A stretch of DNA of 64,000 nucleotides from positions 186,001 to 250,000 of the forward strand of contig NZ_MNPW01000007.1 of assembly GCF_001983175.1 (NCBI RefSeq), given 5' to 3'. The notes below the pieces were generated by a model, which did not search any database, was not told the DNA's origin, and worked only from the letters and a program-made list of their open reading frames with translations. Source of the stretch: Pseudomonas cedrina subsp. cedrina (GTDB lineage: Bacteria > Pseudomonadota > Gammaproteobacteria > Pseudomonadales > Pseudomonadaceae). The position numbers and the translations under genes are program-made. Within the stretch, counting starts at the first letter, position 1. Every line of letters starts with the position of its first letter. Below are positions 16,325-23,983 of the stretch, piece by piece.

Positions 16325-17248
16325 TCAGAAATCCTTGGAGAGCTTGACCTGCACAAGCTCCTTGTCCAGCAAGCGCCGGAAGATCTGCGGCGCCGCGAAG
16401 GTGTAGGCGGCAAACGCCAGCCACAGCCAATTGACCATCTCGGCCACTTGCGGATAGCCCTGGTCGGTCAAGGTGATCACCGCTACACGGTAGACCACGA
16501 ACATGCATAACAGCAGGATGACGGCGTGGGTGGCGCTGCGCTCGTTCATCCAGCTGTTGAAACGCCACCAAGTGCCGAGGAACACATTGCTGCGCGCCTT
16601 GACGGCCGTGAGCAGGTGCAGCGCTTCCACATTGGTTGCGTTTTCCTGCAGGGCCCAGATCGCGTGATCGCGCGCGCCATTGATATCACCTTTGCGCAGC
16701 AAGAGATGCCCAAGCACCACCACCGCCGCCGCATTCGAAGGGTCAGCCTGCAACGCCTGGCGCGCGAACTGATAGGCCTGGTCCCAATGACTGCTGGCGC
16801 GGTGGAACTGCGCCATGGCCACCAGGTTGGCAGGATCGTCCGGACCCAGTTCCAAGGCTTTTTCCAGCGGTTCGCGGCTTTGCGCCAGGCGCCCGGTAAG
16901 CTGGTAGAGATCCGCCAGGCACCGATAGTTGACCGGGTTGAGCGGCTCCATATCCAGCAGTTGAGTCACATGCTCCTGCGCCAGCTTGAACTTGCGCAAC
17001 GCGATGGCCACTTGTGCGGCGGCATAGTGCGCCAGCGGCAATTGCGCATCCAGGGCCAAGGCCAGCTGCACTTCACGCTTGGCGGCATGCACGCGGCGCA
17101 TGTTCATCAAACAGATTGCCAGCAGCGCATGGGCTTCGGCCGAGTCCGGGTCATTGGCCAGCAGTTGGCGCAGCGCGTCGATTGCGCCGTCATTGTGGTC
17201 AGCCTGCAGGCGTTGGTAAGCCAGTTGCAGCAGATAGTCGGTATTCAT
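16325..17248 (-). CDS. TPR protein with two C-terminal membrane segments
   Basis: A 307-residue protein. Residues 1-215 form about six tetratricopeptide-type helical repeats (for example LALDAQLPLAHYAAAQVAIA and LELGPDDPANLVAMAQFHRA, which carry the expected Ala/Gly/Pro pattern). Two hydrophobic segments follow at about 241-260 and 272-291, then a short basic tail ending KLSKDF. The repeats are therefore probably cytoplasmic and anchored by a C-terminal hairpin. The start at 17248 shares one base with the stop of the membrane protein gene (TGATG), so the two are coupled. A frame extending further upstream is a shadow. With the AAA ATPase and 4-TM protein it makes a three-gene module of unknown function. 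Confidence 0.88.
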   Translation of the reverse strand: MNTDYLLQLAYQRLQADHNDGAIDALRQLLANDPDSAEAHALLAICLMNMRRVHAAKREVQLALALDAQLPLAHYAAAQVAIALRKFKLAQEHVTQLLDMEPLNPVNYRCLADLYQLTGRLAQSREPLEKALELGPDDPANLVAMAQFHRASSHWDQAYQFARQALQADPSNAAAVVVLGHLLLRKGDINGARDHAIWALQENATNVEALHLLTAVKARSNVFLGTWWRFNSWMNERSATHAVILLLCMFVVYRVAVITLTDQGYPQVAEMVNWLWLAFAAYTFAAPQIFRRLLDKELVQVKLSKDF

Positions 17249-17733
17249 CAGCTCACCACCAGATACCACAGGGTGTATGGCAGCCATTTGACGACCATAC
17301 CTTTGAGCACGAAGCCACCAATCAACGCCAGAGGTAAACCGAAGCGGTTCAACTCGCCGCCGTAGTACTGGTAAATCTCGATAGTCGCGCTTTGTTGCAT
17401 ATACAGCAGGTAACCCAGGGCAAGTTTCCACACCACCAGCACCAGCAAGGCGTACTGGATCTGCGCCTGGGTCTGCAGATAACCGGCGCCCACCAGTTGC
17501 AGCAGCACAAAACCGATCACTACGCTGCCCACCAGCGCCACACCGGCCAGTACCCACTCGCGCACGCGCGTCGGGCTGCCGACCGCAATCGAGTTGAACA
17601 CGAACCACGGCAAGCCCAGCCACGCGCCGCCCAGCATCAAGCCGAGCAACGGCCAGAACGGCGAAACCGCCCACTTGGCCAAGGCGCCCGGGCGCGGTTC
17701 ATCTTCGATGCGATAACCACCGTACTGCGCCAT
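17248..17733 (-). CDS. four-helix integral membrane protein
   Basis: A 161-residue protein with four hydrophobic segments at about 24-50, 60-85, 92-112 and 130-160, and a short polar N-terminus containing GGYRIEDEPRPG. The layout resembles small Yip1-like membrane proteins, but I cannot assign a family. Its ATG overlaps the stop of the AAA ATPase gene by one base, and its own stop overlaps the start of the TPR gene by one base. Such tight coupling suggests the three products are made in proportion and may form a membrane complex with the ATPase. Confidence 0.85.
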   Translation of the reverse strand: MAQYGGYRIEDEPRPGALAKWAVSPFWPLLGLMLGGAWLGLPWFVFNSIAVGSPTRVREWVLAGVALVGSVVIGFVLLQLVGAGYLQTQAQIQYALLVLVVWKLALGYLLYMQQSATIEIYQYYGGELNRFGLPLALIGGFVLKGMVVKWLPYTLWYLVVS

Positions 17734-19082
17734 CAGCGACCCTTCCCGTGTTTGTCGAGAAAGGCCAGCACTTCGTCGTACTGGTTGCCTTCATTGGCAT
17801 AACGCGCGTAGTTGCGCGCGGTGGTCAGCCATTCCAGCGTGGTGGCGCGCACCTCTTTCAAGGCCTGCTTGAAATGCCGGTCGCAGATCGACTGCTCGGC
17901 GCCGCTCTCGATGGACGCTTCAATGGCCTCATCGGCGGCGGTTTCCACCAACTCGCTGAGGTCGGCGCCGGAGAAGCCCGAGGTGTTCTTGGCCAGGAAG
18001 GCAAAGTCGATGTCGTCGGCCATGGGACGACCTTTCATCATTGACTTGAGCATGCTTTCGCGTGCCGGGCGGTCCGGTGGCGGCACAAACAGCACGCGGT
18101 CGAACCGGCCGGGGCGACGGAACGCCGAATCCACCGACCAGGGTACGTTGGTCGCGGCAAGGATCAGCACGCCGTGGTTGTCGTTGGTGAAACCGTCCAT
18201 CTCGGAGAGGAACTGGCTCACCAGCTTGGACGATGTCGACTCGCGGGTATTGGCGCGTTTGCCACCCAGCGCCTCCACCTCGTCGAAAAACATCACCGCC
18301 GGCGCCTGCGCCCGCGCCTGTTCGAACAGCGCGTGCAACTTGCGCTCGGATTCGCCGATGTACATGTCGAGCACGTCGGAAATCGCCACGTTGAAAAACG
18401 TAGCCTTGCACTCCCCGGCCGTGGCGCGGGCCAGCATGGTCTTGCCGCAGCCCGGTGGGCCATACAGCAGCACGCCGCCGCCGACTTTCTTGCGAAACCG
18501 CTGGAACAGGCCGGGTTTCTGGTACGGCAGGATGATTTTTTTGTGGATGGTCTTCTTCAGCTCATCCAGACCGCCGATATCATCAAAGGTCAGGGTTTCG
18601 TTTTCCGGCACCAGCAGGCGCACCACTTCGCTCTGATCGGTGTCGTCGTTGGAGATCACACGCAGGCGCGGGCGGCCCTCGGCGCCGGGAAAGTCCACCA
18701 CCGACACATTCAGGCGACGCCACAATGCCATGTCTTCCAGGGCCGGGTTGGCGTCCACCGCCGCACGGTATTCCACCTGGGCTTCCTTGAAGCGTTCCAG
18801 CGCCGCGAGCACGCGCGCCTTGAGCAAGCGCGCGGCAGGGTCGCTCCCCTCGATCAGAGGCAACGCCTTTAGCGCCTGGCCGTCGGCCAGCAGCAGGTGC
18901 GCCGCCGCCAGTTTCAGGGCCGAGGCGTCTGGCCATTGCTCGAAGTTGGCAGGTAACAGCTTGAGCCCGCGCGCGTGCTCGCCGCGCTCAAGGCAGGCGC
19001 CGAGCAGCACCGTCAGCAGTGCGACGTTACCGGGAGCAGCGGCCAGCGCAGCCTCCAGTTGGTCGAACGTCGAATCATCCAT
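17733..19082 (-). CDS. AAA ATPase with N-terminal TPR-like helical domain
   Basis: A 449-residue single-ring classical AAA protein. Residues 1-125 are helical repeats of TPR type. The ATPase core has Walker A GPPGCGKT at 208-215, an aromatic pore loop Tyr241-Ile-Gly, Walker B MFFDE at 264-268, sensor-1 Asn312 and the second region of homology FRRPGRFDR at 321-329 with arginine fingers. The lid carries SGADLSELVETA at 371-382. All features of an active hexameric protein remodeller of the p97/katanin/spastin kind are present. Bacterial AAA proteins of this class, apart from FtsH, are uncommon. It is followed without gap by two membrane-protein genes; substrate and function are unknown. Confidence 0.92.
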   Translation of the reverse strand: MDDSTFDQLEAALAAAPGNVALLTVLLGACLERGEHARGLKLLPANFEQWPDASALKLAAAHLLLADGQALKALPLIEGSDPAARLLKARVLAALERFKEAQVEYRAAVDANPALEDMALWRRLNVSVVDFPGAEGRPRLRVISNDDTDQSEVVRLLVPENETLTFDDIGGLDELKKTIHKKIILPYQKPGLFQRFRKKVGGGVLLYGPPGCGKTMLARATAGECKATFFNVAISDVLDMYIGESERKLHALFEQARAQAPAVMFFDEVEALGGKRANTRESTSSKLVSQFLSEMDGFTNDNHGVLILAATNVPWSVDSAFRRPGRFDRVLFVPPPDRPARESMLKSMMKGRPMADDIDFAFLAKNTSGFSGADLSELVETAADEAIEASIESGAEQSICDRHFKQALKEVRATTLEWLTTARNYARYANEGNQYDEVLAFLDKHGKGR

Positions 19083-19120
19083 GCAAGTTCCTCAAAAGTA
19101 CGTGTGCAGCACGCAGGGGC

Positions 19121-20092
19121 TCATGGAGCCACCTCCGGCCGCTCGACATCGACCCAAACAAACTTGCGTGGGTCGAGGCGGGTTTCCTGGTCCAGGCGAT
19201 ACGCCACCAGCTTGCCGTACAGCACCGCGCTGTAGTCCAGGCAGGCCAGGTTCGGGCGGATCGGGGCCGGTGTGCCGCTGCGCCAGTAATGCCCGACGAA
19301 TAACAGGGGCTCGTCGACGCCATAGCGCAGCAGGGAATTCTTTTGTGCGCAGGACAGCGGCGTACGCGCCACCGGCTCCGGCAATGCGTCGGGCTGGAAC
19401 ACGATGTCGCCGTAGGTTTTCGGGTCGTCTTCCCAGAACTTGGTGCGGAAGAACGAACGCGTCAGCCCGTCGCCACCGGTCAGCGTGAGGCCGTCGGGCA
19501 GGCGCATGTCGGTGCCGCGCAGCAGGCGGTCGAACGCGTTGCAGGCGAAACTGCCCGGCACGGCGGCGGCCTGCAGGAAGTGCTGGTCGATGCAGCCGTC
19601 CGGGAAGGTCGCGCGCAGCGGCTCGATCACGCCTTGGTCCCAGCAGGCATGCACCACACGGAAGCGTCCGGCGTCGACGAACAGCGGCATTTCGTAGAAC
19701 CAGTCGAGGAAGTCGCGCCAGTCGGCGGGGTGCTGCTCGAACTGAGTCAGGGTTTCCTGGATCAGGCGCGCATGCCGTGGGGTGTGCTCGCGCACGAACT
19801 GCCGGCCACTGCCGGGCGGCGCCTGGGTGGTCCAGCCCAGCGCATTGAACTCATGGTTGCCCATGATGCACAGCGCCTGGCCGGCCTCGGTCATGTCGTG
19901 GACGATGTGCAGCGCCTCACGGATACGCGGGCCACGGTCGATGATATCGCCGAGGAACACCGCCATGCGTGACGGATGACGCCAGGTACCGCCCTGCTTG
20001 TGGTAGCCCAGCAGGTCGAGCAAGTGCTCGAGGGTATGGGCGCATCCGTGCACGTCACCAATCAGGTCGTAGCTACGCGCGGGATCGAGCAT
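19121..20092 (-). CDS. metallophosphoesterase (ApaH/PrpE-like)
   Basis: A 323-residue phosphoesterase of the calcineurin-like superfamily. The metal motifs are GDVHGC (12-17), GDIIDRG (48-54) and GNHE (78-81), the order seen in diadenosine tetraphosphatases and Ser/Thr phosphatases. The start at 20092 (MLDPARSYDLIGDVHG) shares one base with the stop of nadK (TGATG), so a longer upstream frame is rejected. Coupling with NAD kinase makes a nucleotide substrate reasonable, but the family also contains protein phosphatases and the sequence does not decide. The AAA ATPase gene follows 38 bases downstream. Confidence 0.92.
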   Translation of the reverse strand: MLDPARSYDLIGDVHGCAHTLEHLLDLLGYHKQGGTWRHPSRMAVFLGDIIDRGPRIREALHIVHDMTEAGQALCIMGNHEFNALGWTTQAPPGSGRQFVREHTPRHARLIQETLTQFEQHPADWRDFLDWFYEMPLFVDAGRFRVVHACWDQGVIEPLRATFPDGCIDQHFLQAAAVPGSFACNAFDRLLRGTDMRLPDGLTLTGGDGLTRSFFRTKFWEDDPKTYGDIVFQPDALPEPVARTPLSCAQKNSLLRYGVDEPLLFVGHYWRSGTPAPIRPNLACLDYSAVLYGKLVAYRLDQETRLDPRKFVWVDVERPEVAP

Positions 20093-20982
20093 CAGTCGCC
20101 TCCACCCCCCAAGCGGCTGCCCCAGCCCAGCTTGGTGCGGCACACTTCGTAGTAGTTGTGATCCAGCGGGTGGATCAGCCGCAGTTTCTGCGCCTTTTTG
20201 CTCACGGTGATGGTGTCACCGGGCGCACAGGTGAAATGGTTCTGCCCGTCGCAGGAGACTTGCGGGTAAATCTGCATGTCTTTGGACACCACTATCTTCA
20301 GCTCACTATTGCCATCGACCACAATGGGCCTGCTGGACAACATATGGGGATACATCGGCACGATCACAATGGCATCCAGCTTGGGATGCATGATCGGGCC
20401 ACCCGCCGACAGCGCGTAGGCCGTGGAGCCGGTCGGCGTGGCGACGATCAGGCCGTCGGCCTTCTGGCTGCACACGAACTGACCGTCTATATAGAGTTCG
20501 AATTCGATCATGCGCGTGGATTTGCCGGGGTGCAGCACCACGTCGTTGAGGGCATCGCCCTGGCCGATGGCTTCACCGTGACGGCGCACTTCGGCCTGCA
20601 GCAAAAAGCGGTTTTCCACCAGGTAATGGCCGTCGAGCACCTTGGCCACTTCGACTTCCAGCTCATCGGGGCGGATATCGGTCAGGAACCCCAGGCTGCC
20701 CCGGTTGATCCCCAGCACCGGCACGTTGTGCCGCGCCAGGGCGCGGGCGGCGCCAAGCAGGCTGCCATCGCCACCGACCACGATGACCATGTCGCAGACT
20801 TCGCCGAGCATCTTGCGCGACGAGGTCTGCAGGCCATGGCCCGGCAGGATTTCAGCGATGGTGTCTTCGAGGATCACGTGCAGGTGGCGTTCCAGCAGGA
20901 ATTTTTTCAGCCGGCGGACGGTGTCCAACACCTGGGTACTGCCCAGGCGACCGATGATGCCGATATTGCGAAATTGCTCCAT
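20092..20982 (-). CDS. nadK: NAD kinase
   Basis: A 296-residue enzyme that phosphorylates NAD+ to NADP+. The catalytic GGDGSLLGAAR motif lies near residues 73-83. NRGSLGFLTDI and PTGSTAYALSAGGPI, both diagnostic for bacterial NAD kinases, follow. Length is standard. It is the first gene of the minus-strand run that continues through the phosphoesterase, AAA module and on to pepN, with a one-base overlap with the phosphoesterase. The promoter should be in the 144-base gap shared with the divergent DUF1853 gene. Confidence 0.97.
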   Translation of the reverse strand: MEQFRNIGIIGRLGSTQVLDTVRRLKKFLLERHLHVILEDTIAEILPGHGLQTSSRKMLGEVCDMVIVVGGDGSLLGAARALARHNVPVLGINRGSLGFLTDIRPDELEVEVAKVLDGHYLVENRFLLQAEVRRHGEAIGQGDALNDVVLHPGKSTRMIEFELYIDGQFVCSQKADGLIVATPTGSTAYALSAGGPIMHPKLDAIVIVPMYPHMLSSRPIVVDGNSELKIVVSKDMQIYPQVSCDGQNHFTCAPGDTITVSKKAQKLRLIHPLDHNYYEVCRTKLGWGSRLGGGGD

Positions 20983-21126
20983 GGGGCTCCCGCGGGATTG
21001 GGGTGTGGCAAAAAAGAACGATTATGGGCGAAAGGCCGCGTCAGGCAAAATCCTTTGTCGCCATGAACCCTTGATGACAACGGTTCTCAGCCACCCTCAC
21101 TGAAGTTAAAAGGCTATGCTCGGACC

Positions 21127-22074
21127 ATGACTGTGTTCCCGGATCTGCACAACCTGCCCCGCCAGCTGCGCCACCCCGAAGTGCGCGACCTGGCGTGGGT
21201 GATCCTTGCACCGCCGATGCTGGCGCAGACGCCCTGGCCGCAACGCCACCCGCTGGCCGGCAGCGATTGGGTGCGGGCGCCGCAGATGCTTGAACAGTGG
21301 CTTCGCCAGCTCGACCAGGACAGCAGCGCCTTGCAGCAGTGGCTGAGCCTGGCCCGCACCCGTCGCCTGGGCCTGTATTACGAACGCCTGTGGCAGTTCG
21401 CGGTGCAGCACGCACCGGGCGTTGAGCTGTTGGCCGCCAACCTGCCGATCCGCCGCGCCGGGCACACCCTCGGCGAGCTGGACATGGTGCTGCGCGACCG
21501 CGATGGCGTGCATCACCTGGAACTGGCGATCAAACTCTACCTGGGCCCCCAGGACGGCAACGGCCAGGACCCGGCGCAGTGGCTCGGGCCGGGTTGCCAT
21601 GACCGGCTGGACCGCAAGCTCGCGCACCTGGCCCAGCATCAATTGCCGATATCAGCGGGAACGGAGAGCCGTGAGGCGTTGGCCGCGTTGGACATCCAGC
21701 AGTTCGATGCGCATTTGTGGCTGGGCGGGTATTTGCTGTACCCCTGGCCCGGCGAAGCCCTGGCGCCTGGCGGTGCTCATCCGCAGCATCTGCGGGGCCG
21801 TTGGTTGCATCAACGTGATTGGCTGCGATTTGTCGGCACGCGCCCGCCCGGCCGCTGGCAGCCCTTGCCCCGGCATGCCTGGCTGGCACCGGCGCATTAC
21901 CTGGCGGATGAAGTGTGGAGCGAGGAGCAGATGCAGGGTTGGCTGGCCGACCTCGACCCGATGGCCCCGGCGCAGTTGCTGGTGCGGCTGGTTCAGGTCG
22001 ATGAGGAATGGGAAGAGGCCGAGCGGTTGTTTCTGGTGGCGGATCTTTGGCCGAATGTGCCGGGGGCTGGCTGA
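21127..22074 (+). CDS. DUF1853 family protein
   Basis: A 315-residue cytoplasmic protein that I place in DUF1853 from its length, the N-terminal HPEVRDLAWVILAPPML and the central RLGLYYERLWQF and ELDMVLRD motifs. The central part, ELDMVLRDRDGVHHLELAIKLY, has the shape of a PD-(D/E)XK nuclease core (D...ExK-like, here ELAIK). That resemblance is my inference and the family has no established function known to me. It is transcribed away from nadK as a single gene and ends at a REPIN. Confidence 0.88.
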   Translation: MTVFPDLHNLPRQLRHPEVRDLAWVILAPPMLAQTPWPQRHPLAGSDWVRAPQMLEQWLRQLDQDSSALQQWLSLARTRRLGLYYERLWQFAVQHAPGVELLAANLPIRRAGHTLGELDMVLRDRDGVHHLELAIKLYLGPQDGNGQDPAQWLGPGCHDRLDRKLAHLAQHQLPISAGTESREALAALDIQQFDAHLWLGGYLLYPWPGEALAPGGAHPQHLRGRWLHQRDWLRFVGTRPPGRWQPLPRHAWLAPAHYLADEVWSEEQMQGWLADLDPMAPAQLLVRLVQVDEEWEEAERLFLVADLWPNVPGAG

Positions 22075-22099
22075 CAGGTTTGTGGTGCAGTTGAAGGCC

Positions 22100-22167
22100 T
22101 CATCGCAGGCAAGCCAGCTCCCACATTGAAATGCATTCCCCTGTGGGAGCTGGCTTGCCTGCGATGA
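22100..22167. repeat. REPIN (pair of inverted REP sequences)
   Basis: Two 26-base arms, perfect complements of each other, lie at 22100-22125 and 22142-22167, each with the core AGCTGGCTTGCCTGCGAT. They are separated by 16 bases and fill the gap between the convergent DUF1853 and VWA genes. The same core recurs at 32260 and 60846. Confidence 0.9.
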
Positions 22168-22181
22168 CAACGGTCCAGGCG

Positions 22182-22913
22182 CTACATACTGTCAATATGC
22201 CGATAATCCAACTGCAACCCAACCGCCAGCGCTTGAGCCCTTCCCAGCCTGATCGGCCCACGCTCGATATCCACCAGCAGCCCCGGGCACTCCAGCACGG
22301 GTAATCCAGCCACATCCTTCAGCCGTCCATCGGTAATCACCAGCAATCGCTGCTGCTCCGCCGGATAGCGCTTGCGCCGCGCCGCCAGCCATTGCCCGGC
22401 CTCAGCCAGTGCCGCCAGCAACGGCGTGCCGCCGCCCGCGCCCAGTTGCTCCAGCCAGCCCGCCAGGCTCTTCGCCGCCTTCAATCCCTGCACCTGCCAT
22501 GTGGGCGACTGCCCGCTCGCCGTCAATAACGCCATGCGCGCCCGCTGGCGGTAAGCGTCATCAAACAGTTGCGCCAGCAGGCCCTTGGCGTCAGTGAGTG
22601 CACGATGCCGGCGGGTGGACGCCGACGCATCGACAATCACCAGCCACAATTCATGGGCCGAGCGAGTGCGCAGGTGAAACCGCAAATCCTCACGGGATTG
22701 CGGCCGACCGCCGAGCAAGGTGCCCGGCCAATCGATCGAGCCCTGCCTGGCACTGCGCGCCTTGCCCTGCCTGCCGCTGTCCAGTCGGCCCGACTTGGGC
22801 CGGGCATCCGCCCCCGTGTCAGGCCGGGGGCGAATGCCTAGGGCTTTTTTGGCCAGCTCGGCACGTCGCGGCGAGCACCCGTGGGCAACGCCGCTGCGGG
22901 CATGTCGCCCCAC
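22182..22913 (-). CDS. VWA-domain protein, magnesium/cobalt chelatase subunit D-like
   Basis: A protein of up to 243 residues with a von Willebrand factor A domain. The MIDAS metal site is VDASAST (about residues 93-99), with TDGR later. This corresponds to the C-terminal integrin-I part of ChlD/BchD. It follows the BchI-like ATPase gene, overlapping it by 76 bases if the GTG at 22913 is used. The N-terminal 60 residues are basic and low-complexity, and the true start may be further inside, so the 5' end is uncertain. With the ATPase and CobN it would form the cobalt-inserting chelatase of the aerobic B12 pathway. Confidence 0.82.
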   Translation of the reverse strand: MGRHARSGVAHGCSPRRAELAKKALGIRPRPDTGADARPKSGRLDSGRQGKARSARQGSIDWPGTLLGGRPQSREDLRFHLRTRSAHELWLVIVDASASTRRHRALTDAKGLLAQLFDDAYRQRARMALLTASGQSPTWQVQGLKAAKSLAGWLEQLGAGGGTPLLAALAEAGQWLAARRKRYPAEQQRLLVITDGRLKDVAGLPVLECPGLLVDIERGPIRLGRAQALAVGLQLDYRHIDSM

Positions 22914-23842
22914 TGGCCCTGGCCTTGGGCCGGCGAGGTGTTGGAGGCTTCAGGCGACTGCCCTTCGCTCGGCGGGCTGGCCGGGGGCGCTTGCTCTTGT
23001 CGGCGATGGCGCAGGGCAAATTCGGCAACCGCTTCGATGTCTTGCTCAGCGATAGCGCTGGCGCCGCGCCAAGCGGCATGGGCCCTGGCGCCGCGCAGCC
23101 AGACCAGGTCCGCGCGCAGCCCATCGACACCGGCGGCGAAACACCGCTCGGTGATCTGCGCCAGCGCCTGGTCATCCAGTTCGATACGGTCCAACTGCGC
23201 CCGCGCCTGGGTGCAACGCTCACGCAGCGCCGCCTGCGGTTCGGCCCATTGCGCGCAGAACCCAGCCGGGTCGCTGTCGAAATCCAGGCGACGACGGATG
23301 ATCTGCCCGCGTTCGGCCGGCAAGGTCTGCCCGGTCAGCGCCACGTTGAAACCAAAGCGGTCGAGCAGTTGCGGGCGCAACTCGCCCTCCTCCGGGTTCA
23401 TCGTGCCGATCAACACGAAGCGCGCCGAATGGCGATGGGAAATACCGTCGCGCTCGATCAGGTTGGTGCCGCTGGCGGCCACATCCAGCAGCAGGTCCAC
23501 CAGGTGATCGGGCAGCAAGTTGACCTCATCGACGTAGAGTACGCCGCCGTCAGCCTTGGCCAGCACGCCCGGGGAAAACTGCGCGCGGCCTTCGCCGAGC
23601 GCGGCGTCCAGATCCAAGGTGCCGACAAGGCGCTCTTCGGTGGCGCCCAACGGCAGCGTGACGAACTGGCCGCTGGCCAACAGATCGGCCAACCCGCGCG
23701 CCAGGGTCGACTTGGCCATGCCACGCGGGCCTTCGATCAACACGCCGCCGATTTTGGGGTCGATGGCGGCCAGGCACAGCGCCAGTTTCAAATCGTCGGC
23801 ACCGACCACGGCGGACAGCGGGAAATGGGGAGTATCAGTCAT
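22838..23842 (-). CDS. AAA+ chelatase ATPase, BchI/ChlI-like
   Basis: A 334-residue AAA+ ATPase. The P-loop is EGPRGMAKST (G-x-x-G-x-A-K-S, the BchI form), Walker B is GGVLYVDEVNLL, and NLIERDGISHRHSARF plus GTMNPEEGELRPQLLDRFG are the chelatase-specific inserts and sensor. The C-terminal 50 residues are a Pro/Ser/Gln-rich tail. It lies downstream of cobN and upstream of the VWA gene. In pseudomonads without CobS/CobT this BchI-VWA pair is thought to partner CobN; that is context, not shown here. The 141 bases before it contain a repeat element. Confidence 0.93.
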   Translation of the reverse strand: MTDTPHFPLSAVVGADDLKLALCLAAIDPKIGGVLIEGPRGMAKSTLARGLADLLASGQFVTLPLGATEERLVGTLDLDAALGEGRAQFSPGVLAKADGGVLYVDEVNLLPDHLVDLLLDVAASGTNLIERDGISHRHSARFVLIGTMNPEEGELRPQLLDRFGFNVALTGQTLPAERGQIIRRRLDFDSDPAGFCAQWAEPQAALRERCTQARAQLDRIELDDQALAQITERCFAAGVDGLRADLVWLRGARAHAAWRGASAIAEQDIEAVAEFALRHRRQEQAPPASPPSEGQSPEASNTSPAQGQGQWGDMPAAALPTGARRDVPSWPKKP

Positions 23843-23860
23843 GCGAATCCTCGGTCATGG

Positions 23861-23966
23861 ATCGTTCCCACGCTCCCGCGTGGGAACGCCTCAGTGGACG
23901 CTCTGCGTCCGCTTTTGTGACGCCGAGCGTCACGGGCTGCATTCCCACGCGGAGCGTGGGAACGAT
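23861..23966. repeat. inverted repeat element with GTTCCCACGC arms inside the cob operon
   Basis: The outer arms ATCGTTCCCACGCTCC (23861) and its inverse GAGCGTGGGAACGAT (ending 23966) enclose smaller hairpins GGACGC-TCT-GCGTCC and GTGACGCC-GAG-CGTCAC-like. The type is scattered through Pseudomonas genomes. It lies between cobN and the chelatase ATPase gene. Confidence 0.8.
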
Positions 23967-23983
23967 CAGTCAGGCGCGGCATC

